Source of the DNA: Lichenicola sp964247755
GTDB lineage: Bacteria > Pseudomonadota > Alphaproteobacteria > Acetobacterales > Acetobacteraceae
Reading direction: 5' to 3'
NCBI GenBank assembly: GCA_964247755.1
Contig: CAXTVX010000001.1
Coordinates: forward strand, 186,001-250,000
Length of the DNA: 64,000 nucleotides
Below are positions 9,505 to 17,905 of the stretch, piece after piece. The translations under genes and the position numbers were made by a program. Below the pieces are notes generated by a model. The model ran no database searches. It saw only the letters and a program-made list of their open reading frames with translations, and was not told where the DNA came from. The stretch's first letter is position 1, and the number at the start of each line of letters is the position of its first letter.

Positions 9505-10248
9505 ATGAACACCGTCCTGATCACAGGATGCTCGTCCGGCTTCGGCCTGGAGACCGCGCGATACTTCCTCGCCCGTGACTGGAGGGTCGTCGCCACCATG
9601 CGCACCCCGCGGGACGACGTCCTGCCCCGCTCCGACCGCCTGCACGTGGTTCCCCTCGACGTCGCCGATGCCGCCAGCGTCCGTCGGGTCGTGGAGGCCG
9701 CGGGACCGATCGACGTCCTGGTCAACAATGCGGGGATCGGCATGCTGAACGCCTTCGAAGGCACTCCGATCGAGACAGCTCGCGAGGTCTTCGAGACCAA
9801 CACCCTGGGCACGATGGCGGTGACGCAGGCGGTGCTGCCGCAGTTCAGGGAGCGGAAGGCGGGGATCATCGTGAACGTCACGTCGAGCGTGACGTTGAAG
9901 CCGCTGCCCCTGCTGTCCATCTACACCGCGAGCAAGGCGGCCGTGAACGCGTTCACCGAGTGTCTTGCACTGGAACTCCGGGAGTTCGGCGTGCGGGCAA
10001 TCGTGGTGACACCGGGACGGTCTCCGGAAACCCGCTTCGGCGAGAACGCACGGTCCAGGATGCAGGACGGCAGCCATGAGGCCTACGCCGGTCTGACGCG
10101 AAGCGTGTTCGCGGGATGGGAGCACTCCTCCGCGGTCACCCGGGCGCTGGACGTCGCGGAAGCGGTGTGGCGCGCGGCGACCGACCCGTCCTGCCCGTCC
10201 CGCCTCGCTGCCGGTGCCGACGCCGTGGCGCTGGCCGGGTCGAGCTGA
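9505..10248 (+). CDS. Short-chain dehydrogenase/reductase (SDR)
   Basis: NAD(P)-dependent oxidoreductase of the classical SDR family, 247 aa. Seen: the cofactor motif TGCSSGFG (7-14), NNAG (74-77), the catalytic Ser in VNVTSSVT and YTASK (Y140, K144). The start is ATG 9505 (MNTVLITG), which has GAGGG upstream, rather than the ATG at 9490. The C-terminal PGRSPETRFGEN replaces the usual PGxV/T-T segment and may shape the substrate pocket. Likely controlled by the divergent AraC regulator. Substrate unknown. Confidence 0.92.
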   Translation: MNTVLITGCSSGFGLETARYFLARDWRVVATMRTPRDDVLPRSDRLHVVPLDVADAASVRRVVEAAGPIDVLVNNAGIGMLNAFEGTPIETAREVFETNTLGTMAVTQAVLPQFRERKAGIIVNVTSSVTLKPLPLLSIYTASKAAVNAFTECLALELREFGVRAIVVTPGRSPETRFGENARSRMQDGSHEAYAGLTRSVFAGWEHSSAVTRALDVAEAVWRAATDPSCPSRLAAGADAVALAGSS

Positions 10249-10702
10249 ACCCGGGGGCCTCCGCAACGACGCCGGTTCGGCGGCCCCCATCGGTCTTCAC
10301 GCCAGACGCGATGACCGCGGCCAGCACGACGCTCGGCGACGCAAGGCCGGCCACCCGGTCTGCGTCCCCGCAGGAGCCGGGTGCTGGTTAGGTCGAGGTT
10401 GCCATGCGCCCGGTTGCGAGCGGTGACATCGTTGCGCGGTCGATGCGCTGCATCGGGTCGCCGGCGAGAACGACGATGTCCAGGCGACGCCGATCAGGCG
10501 GCCGGACACGCACGGCATGGCGCAGGGCGCCTTGGTGTCCGTGGCCTCCCCGTCCCTTGTCGGGCGGTACGGAAGCCCCCCCGGACGCGTGACCAGGCGG
10601 TCCGACGGCGCCCGTCCGCCATCCGATCGTTCCCGCGATGGCGGTGCGGACGCCGAACGGCAACCGCCCATCGTCCGACAGACGGGCCGGAGCCAGTTGC
10701 GC
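10249..10702. other. 454-bp stretch without an intact gene
   Basis: Lies between the SDR gene and the convergent OpgH-like gene. All frames are open only in short or compositionally random pieces. The only recognisable sequence is a short amidohydrolase-like remnant on the minus strand, listed separately. No clear terminator hairpin with a T-tract was seen. Confidence 0.5.
10388..10500 (-). pseudogene. Possible remnant of an amidohydrolase C-terminus
   Basis: One minus-strand frame reads RRLDIVVLAGDPMQRIDRAT and stops soon after. DIVVLxGDP is the hallmark of the C-terminal beta-strand that closes amidohydrolase (imidazolonepropionase-like) proteins. No upstream metal-binding or barrel motifs remain in any frame, so this would be a decayed 3' end. 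A chance match in GC-rich DNA is possible. Confidence 0.3.
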
Positions 10703-12448
10703 TCAGTCCCCGCCTGCGACCGCTGCTTCCCGGCCTAGACGAGCCCGCGGACCTATCGAGCCGACGGAGCGCACCGGGCCGCCGGACAGCGCGACCTGCT
10801 CCGGCAGCGGCGCCAGCTCGTCCACCGTCAGGAACAGGCCGAACCGCCGCGCCAGCGCGCCGAGCCGGATGCTGCCGGAACAGCAGGCAAGCGGGATCGA
10901 CAACACCAGCCCGCCTAGGAACGGCAGGGTCCAGGGCAGCAGCCCGGGCCGCAGCAGGCCGAGCCCGAGCGTCGCCAGCATGCCGATCGCGGTGTGCGCC
11001 CGGAAGCGCCGCACCGCCTCGGTCCAGCCGACCGGACGGTCGCCGCGCGCCTGGGTGCTCCAGCCCACGGTCCGTCCGCGGAAGGTGTCGATCACGAACC
11101 CGGTCACAGACACCGCCACGATCGGCGCGTACAGCATCCCCAGCACCTGCTCAGCCAGCACGCTCAGCACCAGGCGGCCGCGACCGCCGAACCCGCGCCA
11201 GGCCTCGCCCGGCAGCAGCAGGGCGCGGCCGAGGCTGGCGAGCTTCGGCGCGAACAAGAGGAACAGCGTCAGCCACAGGCAGTCCCGCATGGCCCAGGCT
11301 CGGTGCGGCGCAGCCGCGTGCGCCAAGCCGACCGCCAGCAGCAGCAGGCTGATCAGCAGGCCGACCGGCGACGCCAGGTAGTACAGGATGCCCATGCCGA
11401 TATGCACCCGGCTGGCCGGGCGGAAACGCGGGGCACCCAGCAGGCGCAAGTGCTGGAGGTTGCCCTGGCACCAGCGACGTTCGCGCGCCAGGTGGTCGAC
11501 CAGGTTGCTGGGCGTGGTCTCGAACGAGCCGCCGATCTCGGGCGCCAGCCGCACCGCCGACCCCGCCCGCAGCAGCAGCGCCGCCTCGATGGTGTCGTGG
11601 CACAGGATCTCGCCGCCGAACGGCGGCCGTCCCCGCAGCACCGGCAGGGCCGCGTCGGCGATGAACCGGTCGAGCCGCAGGATCGCGTTGTGCCCCCAGT
11701 ACGTGCCGTGCCGGCCCTGCCAGGAATGCTGGCCCGCGACCGAGAGCGGCGTGTTCAGCCGCGCCCCGAACTGCTGCAGCCGCGCGAACAGGGTGGTGCC
11801 GCCGGCCGGATAGGACACCGACTGGATCAGTGCAGCCCGGGGATCGTCGCGCAGGGCGGCGATCAACTCGCGGATCGCGCTGCCGGTCATCAGGCTGTCG
11901 GCGTCGAGCACGATGGCGAAGTCGTACTCGTGCCCGTGCTCGCGGCAGAACGCCCCGATGTTGCCGGCCTTGCGCCCGGTGTTCGGGCTGCGGTGCCGGT
12001 AGTGGACGCGAGTGCCGGAGCGCACGCGCATGAAGGACGGGAACAGCCGCGCCTCCTCCGCCAGGCGCCCGGCGTCCTGGGTGTCGCTCAGCACGAACAC
12101 GGTGACGCCGTCAGTCTCGTCGAGCGACTCCGCCATGATCCGCACCGCGGCGTGGATCGGTTCCGGCGGCTCGTTGAACACCGGCAGCAGCAGCGCCGTG
12201 CGCACCGGTCCGGCGCGCGGGCTCGGACGCAGGGCCGGCTCCCTCCCCGCTGGCAGCAGCCCGACCAGCGGGCCCGACGCGCTCAGCGCCATGCGGCCGT
12301 AGGACAGGGCGAACAGCAGCCATAGCGGCGCCATCCAGAACCGGTCCAGGCCGAACGCCAGGATCGCGCTGATCGCCCCGGCGGCGCCGAGCAGCACAGT
12401 CGGCAGCAGCAGCAGCGCGAGACGCGACCGGTCCGGCAGGAGCGTCAC
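10703..12448 (-). CDS. OpgH/MdoH-like membrane glucosyltransferase (GT2)
   Basis: A 581-aa inner-membrane processive GT2 enzyme related to the osmoregulated periplasmic glucan synthase OpgH. Seen: two N-terminal TM segments, LLLPVFNEPPEPIHAAVRIM, LDADSLMTG (the DxD site), GHNAILRL, the HDTIEAALL acceptor motif and RERRWCQGN (the Q/RxxRW-type motif), then about four C-terminal TM segments. Conserved parts match glucosyltransferase H, although it is shorter than E. coli OpgH. The GTG start at 12448 overlaps the ycaO stop by 4 bp. No opgG is adjacent, so its product may not be a standard OPG. Confidence 0.88.
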   Translation of the reverse strand: MTLLPDRSRLALLLLPTVLLGAAGAISAILAFGLDRFWMAPLWLLFALSYGRMALSASGPLVGLLPAGREPALRPSPRAGPVRTALLLPVFNEPPEPIHAAVRIMAESLDETDGVTVFVLSDTQDAGRLAEEARLFPSFMRVRSGTRVHYRHRSPNTGRKAGNIGAFCREHGHEYDFAIVLDADSLMTGSAIRELIAALRDDPRAALIQSVSYPAGGTTLFARLQQFGARLNTPLSVAGQHSWQGRHGTYWGHNAILRLDRFIADAALPVLRGRPPFGGEILCHDTIEAALLLRAGSAVRLAPEIGGSFETTPSNLVDHLARERRWCQGNLQHLRLLGAPRFRPASRVHIGMGILYYLASPVGLLISLLLLAVGLAHAAAPHRAWAMRDCLWLTLFLLFAPKLASLGRALLLPGEAWRGFGGRGRLVLSVLAEQVLGMLYAPIVAVSVTGFVIDTFRGRTVGWSTQARGDRPVGWTEAVRRFRAHTAIGMLATLGLGLLRPGLLPWTLPFLGGLVLSIPLACCSGSIRLGALARRFGLFLTVDELAPLPEQVALSGGPVRSVGSIGPRARLGREAAVAGGD

Positions 12449-13938
12449 GTTCGCGACGGTCCGGATGCCTCGGCATCCCGCCGCCGCAGCGCGAGCTGCG
12501 CGGACAGCGGGTTGGCCTCGCGATACAGCGGATACACCTGCTCCACCCGTGCATCGATGCTGGCGGTGTCCAGGAACGCCGGTCCGCCGGCGCGCTCCGC
12601 ATCCTCCGGCCGCAGCCTGACCGCCCGGCGCCCATCCCCCGGACGATCCGACAGGAGGGCGTCGCCGCGGTCGCGCAGCCGGCGCACGCCGCGCCAGCCG
12701 ATCCGGCCATAGCTCATGGTCTCGCTTTCAAGTCCCGGCACGATCACCTTCACTGCACGCACCGGCGACCCGGCTGGCGAGCAGTCGACCCACAGGATCT
12801 CCAGGGCCTCGGCGCCGAGCTGCCGCGACAGCCAGTCGAGCCGCGCCCTGCTCTGCCCCAGGTCCTCGGCCACGTCCGGCAGCGACGAGAAGGGCACCTC
12901 GGTGCGTCGCAGGAACACGGTGTCGACCAGGCGGCGGCGCAGCTCGGCCTCGTCCTGGGCCACCCAGTCGGCCATGGTCTCGAGCGCGCGCGGCTCCTCG
13001 TCGCGCGCCTCCGCCACCGCTAGCTGCCGCGCGAACGAGGCGGACGGCAGCAGGGCGCGCAGCAGCTCGATCGGCCCGTGCGTCGCCGCCTTGCGCGAGC
13101 GCGAGCCGACGAACTCCAGCAGCGCCTTGCGCAGGCCGCGCATGCGGTTCGGGTGCGCCGCCTCGCCGCAGGCGGTGACCTGGATCGGCAGGGTCGCCTG
13201 GCCGTTGTCGTCGCCGACCACGTACAGGTTGGCGATGCCGAACCCGGTGTCGGCGAGCTTGACGGTGACGTCGATCCCCGCCTCGCGCAGGATCCGGCAC
13301 AGCGCCTCGCAGTCCGGGTCCAGCGGCGTGTCGAACGCGACCACCGCGCCCTGGTCGAAGGCGCGGTAGGTGAGCACGTTGCCGTCGCGCTGCAGCAGCT
13401 CCATCACCCCATGCGCAATGGCGTGGTCGAGGTCGAGCCCGGCGCCGAGCCCGTTGGTGATCGGCGTGATCAACCCGGGGCGGCCGCCGAGTTGATATGG
13501 CGCGATCGCCACCCACTCGATCGGCACCAGCACCGTGTCGTTTGACGGGTAGCGCCGCGCCGGCAGCCAGCAACGGGTCGCGTCCGGATCGTAGTCGGAG
13601 CCCGCCGGCAGGCACAGCGTCAGCGGGTCGGCGACGCCGGCAGCACCCAGCCGCGCCACGAGAGCCGAATAGCTCGCCTCCACCGGCTCCTGCCGCTTGA
13701 GCCAGCTGCCGAGATGCACCTCCTCGCACAGCTCGCCGAGCGCGCCGGTCGCCGCCTCCGCCTCGGTGAAGCCGTAGCCGTGGCCGATCACCGTCGGCCG
13801 GTCGGGCGTGAGGAGGTTCGCCTGCACCACCGGGATGCCGAGCCGGTCGAGCGAGTCGATCCGGAACGCCAGCGTTTCGGCCTCCGGCGGCATGCTGGCC
13901 CGGAACAGGGCTGCGATGGCGGCATGGTCCTGCGTCAC
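12445..13938 (-). CDS. YcaO-domain protein
   Basis: YcaO proteins use ATP to activate amide bonds (azoline, thioamide or amidine formation) or assist RimO. The 497-aa product has the family core: NGLGAGLDLDHAIAHGVMELLQRDG, and GEAAHPNRMRGLRKALLEF followed by GSRSRK. The first ATP-site motif reads GALGELCEE, where S-x3-E-xx-ER is usual, and the second is ELLQRD instead of ELIERD, so the nucleotide site looks atypical. The start is GTG 13938 with AAGGAG 10 nt upstream. There is no TfuA or docking-protein gene, and no PxPxP C-terminus. It lies 52 bp after the PIG-L gene and overlaps the OpgH-like gene. Confidence 0.85.
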   Translation of the reverse strand: MTQDHAAIAALFRASMPPEAETLAFRIDSLDRLGIPVVQANLLTPDRPTVIGHGYGFTEAEAATGALGELCEEVHLGSWLKRQEPVEASYSALVARLGAAGVADPLTLCLPAGSDYDPDATRCWLPARRYPSNDTVLVPIEWVAIAPYQLGGRPGLITPITNGLGAGLDLDHAIAHGVMELLQRDGNVLTYRAFDQGAVVAFDTPLDPDCEALCRILREAGIDVTVKLADTGFGIANLYVVGDDNGQATLPIQVTACGEAAHPNRMRGLRKALLEFVGSRSRKAATHGPIELLRALLPSASFARQLAVAEARDEEPRALETMADWVAQDEAELRRRLVDTVFLRRTEVPFSSLPDVAEDLGQSRARLDWLSRQLGAEALEILWVDCSPAGSPVRAVKVIVPGLESETMSYGRIGWRGVRRLRDRGDALLSDRPGDGRRAVRLRPEDAERAGGPAFLDTASIDARVEQVYPLYREANPLSAQLALRRRDAEASGPSRT

Positions 13939-13990
13939 GCGGCGGTATCTCCTTCCTCGATGATGATGGTTGGTCCACCCATCGCGCCCG

Positions 13991-14794
13991 TCATGCCGCG
14001 ATCCCCGCCAGCGCTGCAGGATCGGACAGCAGCAGGCGTTCGGCATGGCTGCACGCCTGGCCCTGGGCCTCGCGCCGCATCAGCCGCTCGATCGCCTCGG
14101 CCGCCTCGGCGGCGCCGCCGAACTGGTAGCCGAGCTGGGTGCGGTAGCAGCCGACCGCCCGCTGCCGCGCGTCGCGGGCACGGGCGTCGAGCGGCACCAC
14201 CACGGGCATCGTCGCCACGGCGGCGACGCGGGGGTCAGGCGCAGCGTCGGCGTCGCGAATCACGTAGGGTGTGTCGCGGTAGAAGCCGAGCGGCGGCAGC
14301 TGGCCGGACATGGCAAGCAGCGCCGCGATGACCTGCAGGTGGTCCACGTGCCGGCCGCAGCCCTGCGGCGCCAGCACGAGGTCCGGCCGCTCCGCCGCCA
14401 GCAGCTCCCCCAGCAGCACCGCGAGCGGGCCCGCCACCGCGTCGTCCGCCCGTGGCGGCCCGAACAGCGCCGGCGCCGAGCCGTAGCCGCGGTTCGGCGC
14501 TTCGGCCAGGTCCAGCAGCACCGGGCGCGCGCCGAGGCTGCGGCAGGCGGCCGCGTCCTCGTCGCGTCGCAGCGCCATGTAGTCCACCGCGTCGTCCAGC
14601 CCCTTGTCGCGCTGGCAGGCGAGCGCGAAGCCCGAGGCCGGATGCACCGACCGGGTGAACGCCGTCGCCACCACCACCTCCCAACCGGCGGCGGCGAGCA
14701 GCGCCGCGGTGCCGCCGCAGGAGAACGCCACGTCGTCGAAGTGCGGCGACAGCAGCAGCACGGAACGGCGCCCGGCGGGGGACGCCGGGCTCAC
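13991..14794 (-). CDS. PIG-L (LmbE-like) family deacetylase
   Basis: Zinc-dependent N-deacetylase of the family that includes MshB, BshB and GlcNAc-PI deacetylase. The 267-aa protein carries the metal/catalytic motif SPHFDDVAFSCGG (H18, D20-D21; the usual PHPDDE Pro is Phe) and the second metal motif GRHVDH near 147-152. The start is GTG 14794, overlapping the stop of the glycosyltransferase by 4 bp. Pairing with a GT4 enzyme suggests it removes an acetyl group from a sugar attached by that enzyme, as in mycothiol and bacillithiol synthesis. That is an analogy, not proof. Confidence 0.88.
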   Translation of the reverse strand: MSPASPAGRRSVLLLSPHFDDVAFSCGGTAALLAAAGWEVVVATAFTRSVHPASGFALACQRDKGLDDAVDYMALRRDEDAAACRSLGARPVLLDLAEAPNRGYGSAPALFGPPRADDAVAGPLAVLLGELLAAERPDLVLAPQGCGRHVDHLQVIAALLAMSGQLPPLGFYRDTPYVIRDADAAPDPRVAAVATMPVVVPLDARARDARQRAVGCYRTQLGYQFGGAAEAAEAIERLMRREAQGQACSHAERLLLSDPAALAGIAA

Positions 14795-16014
14795 AGCAGA
14801 TGCGGGTCGGCGCGATACCGACACGGATCGCGCGGCAGCACCGGGTCGAAGCTCCGGTCCGGCGCCCTGCCCGCCACGGCGCCGTACACCGTCATGATCC
14901 GGTCGGCGACCGCGGACCAGGAATACACCTCGCGGCACTCGGCCAGCGCCGTGTCCGCCAGGCGCCGTCGCAACTTGGGGTCGGTGATCAGGCGGCGCAG
15001 GGCCAGGGTCAGCGCGTCGATGTCCCCGGGCTCGGTCAGCAGCCCGTTCTCGTTGTCGCGCAGGCAGTCCACCACGCCCACCGCGCGGCAGGACACGGTG
15101 GCGAGCCCGGTCGCCATCGCCTCCAGGATGGTGTTGGAGAACCCTTCCGCATAGGTCGGCGAGACGAAGATGTCGGCGCCGTGATACGCGTCCGGGGCGT
15201 GGTCGTAGTCGACATAGCCGCGCAGCCGGGTGTGCCGCATCAGCCCGGTCGCCTCCAGCCGGCGCACCGCCTCGTCGAGGTCCGGGCCGATCCCGGACAG
15301 CACCAGACGGAATGCGGTTCCCTCCCGGTCCAGCCGCTCCAGCGCCTCGATCATGTCGAGCAAGCCTTTCCGCCGGTCGACCCGGCCGTGATACAGCAGC
15401 ACCGGCGGCGCTCCCGGATCGCGACGCAGCCGGTCCGGCCTGAACCGCCCCACGTCCACGGCACCCGGCACGATCGTGAAGCGCGCCGGGTCGGTGCCGA
15501 GCCGCCCGGTCACCTCGTCCGCGAACGAGCGGCAGCCGATCAGCACCGCGCCGGCATGGTCCAGCACATGCGTCATCGCCAGCCGGTGCGCCTCGCAGCA
15601 CGATCCTACCCAGTGACCGTCGCCGCCCTGGATCGACACCACGTTGGGCACCCCCAGCTCCCGCGACGCCAGCAGCACCGCCCAGCCGGTCGGATAGCCA
15701 TACTGGGCATGGAGCAGGTCGAACGGATCGCGGGCGTGCTCGGCCCGGATCGTGTCCACCAGCACGTCGATGTCGCGCTCGAAGTCGCCGCACTCCGCCT
15801 CGCCCGCCTGTTCCAGCCCGATCACCCGCACGCCCGGCACAGGCGGCGGCGGCCCGCCGCCGTACACGCCCTTGCCGAACGCGTCACTGCGATACTGGCT
15901 GATCATGGTGACATCGTGGCCGGCCGCGACCAGCGCGCGGAGCAGGTTGAGCGCATACACGCTCATGCCGGAGATCGCCGGGAAGTACCGCCGGCTGACG
16001 AAGCAGATCCTCAT
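14791..16014 (-). CDS. Glycosyltransferase family 4 protein
   Basis: Retaining GT-B enzyme, 407 aa, predicted cytoplasmic. Seen: an N-terminal Rossmann half starting MRICFVSRRYFPAISGMS, the donor-binding VLLYHGRVDRRKGLLDMIEAL, and the E-x7-E motif in YAEGFSNTILEAMATG. The start is ATG 16014, overlapping the MBL gene stop (ATGA). A cysteine pair (GSCCEAHRL) lies in the acceptor domain. Neighbours in the same coupled series (PIG-L, methyltransferase, oxidoreductase) imply action on a small metabolite rather than on a polysaccharide. Donor and acceptor are unknown. Confidence 0.92.
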   Translation of the reverse strand: MRICFVSRRYFPAISGMSVYALNLLRALVAAGHDVTMISQYRSDAFGKGVYGGGPPPPVPGVRVIGLEQAGEAECGDFERDIDVLVDTIRAEHARDPFDLLHAQYGYPTGWAVLLASRELGVPNVVSIQGGDGHWVGSCCEAHRLAMTHVLDHAGAVLIGCRSFADEVTGRLGTDPARFTIVPGAVDVGRFRPDRLRRDPGAPPVLLYHGRVDRRKGLLDMIEALERLDREGTAFRLVLSGIGPDLDEAVRRLEATGLMRHTRLRGYVDYDHAPDAYHGADIFVSPTYAEGFSNTILEAMATGLATVSCRAVGVVDCLRDNENGLLTEPGDIDALTLALRRLITDPKLRRRLADTALAECREVYSWSAVADRIMTVYGAVAGRAPDRSFDPVLPRDPCRYRADPHLL

Positions 16015-16862
16015 GCCGTCGCGTGCTCCGGGCGTGGCAGCAGCACCGGGATCGGCACCGGCCGGGTGGAGGCGCCGCCGTCGATCATGCGGTCGAGCAG
16101 CTCCAGCACCGCCGCCTTCGGCACCCCGACCGCGCACTCGAACGGCGTGAACACGATGTCGAACTCGAGCCGCTCGAACACCGTGCGGTAGCGGCGCGCC
16201 TCGTCCGGCGACAATGGGATCTGCTTGTGGAACGCCTTGTGGGTGGACAGCGCCTTGACCTGGCCGTCGTCGTCGAGGTCGAGCTTCAGTGCATCGCCGA
16301 CGAACACCGCGCCCCGCCTGGCGTCATGCAGGATCGCGTGGCCCTCGTAGTGGCCGCCGGTGTGGTGCAGCACCAGCCCGGGCAGGATCTGGTGCCGTTC
16401 GTCCCAGGGATGGGTGACCCGGAACGCCTTGGTCCACTGCAGATCCTCCTTCTGGATCAGCAGCGGCGGCTGGAAGCGATGCTGCAGCTGCCACAGCGCG
16501 CCGTAGCCGTGCGGATGCGAGGCGCCCAGGATGGCGATGCCGCCGAGCCGCTCGATCGCATCGAGCGCGTCGTCGTCGTAGCAAGGCGCCGCCTCGAACG
16601 CGACGTTGCCGCCCGGGCCGGTCAGCAGCCAGCCATGGCTGTCCAGCCCGAAGCGCGGCGTGGTCCAGAACTCCCACACCCCGGGGATCACCTCGCGCCG
16701 GTGATGGCGCAGCCCGGACCGGACGTCGTCCAGGGTGCGGAAGTCCCAGCCGTCCTCCGGCAGGTCGTTGCGCACGTCCGAGCAGATCGGGCAGTGCGGC
16801 GGCACCGCGAAATGCATCTGCCAGTGCCCGCAATTGCTGCACGCGAACGGCGATAGCGGCAT
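16011..16862 (-). CDS. MBL-fold protein with N-terminal zinc ribbon
   Basis: A 283-aa protein. Residues 8-27 form a C-x2-C / C-x2-C zinc knuckle (C8, C11, C24, C27). The rest is a metallo-beta-lactamase fold. The first metal motif reads SHPHGYG (116-121) in place of HxHxDH, so the second metal site appears lost. H171 in HTGGHYEGH and D190 in FVGDALKLD remain. The start is ATG 16862; the downstream overlap with the glycosyltransferase is 4 bp. Hydrolase or oxygen-reactive functions are both possible in this fold. Role in the cluster unknown. Confidence 0.82.
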   Translation of the reverse strand: MPLSPFACSNCGHWQMHFAVPPHCPICSDVRNDLPEDGWDFRTLDDVRSGLRHHRREVIPGVWEFWTTPRFGLDSHGWLLTGPGGNVAFEAAPCYDDDALDAIERLGGIAILGASHPHGYGALWQLQHRFQPPLLIQKEDLQWTKAFRVTHPWDERHQILPGLVLHHTGGHYEGHAILHDARRGAVFVGDALKLDLDDDGQVKALSTHKAFHKQIPLSPDEARRYRTVFERLEFDIVFTPFECAVGVPKAAVLELLDRMIDGGASTRPVPIPVLLPRPEHATA

Positions 16863-16864
16863 GG

Positions 16865-17905
16865 TCAGCGGGCTCCGTGGTCGGCGACGGCGTCGCGCAG
16901 GCGGGACAGGAGGGTCATCGTGTGCAGGTCACCCTGCGGTTCGAACCCGAACGGTTGGCGGCCGAGCAGGTGGTCGGCGAACGCCTCGACCTGCAACGCG
17001 AACGGCGAGCGCTCGATCCCCTCGACCGCGACCTCGTGCGAGCCGGCGCGCGTCGTCAGGGTCAGGCTGCCACCAGGGGTCTGGCCCATGGTGTCGAGCA
17101 GGGTGAGCTGCCCGGCATCGCCCATGATCTCCAGCCGCCGCCTGGGCAGGTATTCCGGGCAGTTGTACGCCACGTGCAGCTGCGCCAGCACGCCGGACCG
17201 CGTCCGCGCCACCAGCATCGCCCCGTCATCCACGCCGCCCGGCGCCTGCGCGTAGGCGTGCACGCGGCGCTGGCCCAGGATCGTGGCCTCCTCCAGCGGC
17301 TCGCCGAGCAGCATCGCCAGGAGATCCAGCCCGTGCGGCGCCAGGTCGAAGAACGCGCCGCCGCCGGCCCTTGCCGGGTCGATGCGCCAGTTGTCCTCCG
17401 ACCACGAGGCGCCAACCCAGCAGGCATAGACGATCCGCACCGCCGCCACCCGGCCGACCGCGCCGGCCCGCAGCAGTTCGGCCGCCTTGCGGTGCGCCGG
17501 GTGGAAGCGCTGGTCGAACGCGGTGGCGTAGAACACGCCCGCGCGGGCGCAGGCCGCCACCATCGCCTCGGCGTCGGCGGCCACGGTCGCCATCGGTTTC
17601 TCGCACAGCACCGCCTTGCCGGCGGCGGCGGCCGCCTCGACCAGGGGCCGGTGCACGTGGTTCGGCGCCGCGACATAGACCGCCCGCAGCCCGGGGGTGC
17701 GGAGGAACCGCTCGATCGCGGTGCTGCGCGCGATGTCACGCTCCCCCGGCGCGATCGCGTTCAACGCTGCCGGATCGGGATCGCACAGCGCCAGCAGTCG
17801 GCCGTTGCCGCTCCCGGCGATGGCGGGAGCCGCGAAGTCGCGCGCCACCCAGCCGCAACCGACGATTCCCCAGCCGACCAAGTCCGGATCCACCGCCGCT
17901 ACCAC
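16865..17905 (-). CDS. Gfo/Idh/MocA-family oxidoreductase
   Basis: NAD(P)-dependent dehydrogenase/dehydratase acting mostly on sugars and cyclitols, about 346 aa. N-terminal Rossmann fold GIVGCGWVARDFAAP, then VYVAAPNHVH and the conserved CEKPMA. The C-terminal domain has GGGAFFDLAPHGLDLL, carrying the catalytic-type Asp/His. GTG 17905 overlaps the methyltransferase end by 7 bp; GTG 17893 is an alternative start nearer to the first strand. It ends 2 bp before the MBL start. Likely oxidises a sugar or inositol moiety in the cluster's pathway. Confidence 0.9.
   Translation of the reverse strand: MVAAVDPDLVGWGIVGCGWVARDFAAPAIAGSGNGRLLALCDPDPAALNAIAPGERDIARSTAIERFLRTPGLRAVYVAAPNHVHRPLVEAAAAAGKAVLCEKPMATVAADAEAMVAACARAGVFYATAFDQRFHPAHRKAAELLRAGAVGRVAAVRIVYACWVGASWSEDNWRIDPARAGGGAFFDLAPHGLDLLAMLLGEPLEEATILGQRRVHAYAQAPGGVDDGAMLVARTRSGVLAQLHVAYNCPEYLPRRRLEIMGDAGQLTLLDTMGQTPGGSLTLTTRAGSHEVAVEGIERSPFALQVEAFADHLLGRQPFGFEPQGDLHTMTLLSRLRDAVADHGAR

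Noticed and set aside
13991..16014. Reading the GT4/PIG-L pair as bacillithiol or mycothiol biosynthesis
   Set aside because: No BshC/MshC/MshD-like gene is present, the extra genes do not belong to those pathways, and a glutathione system (gor, GST) is encoded nearby.
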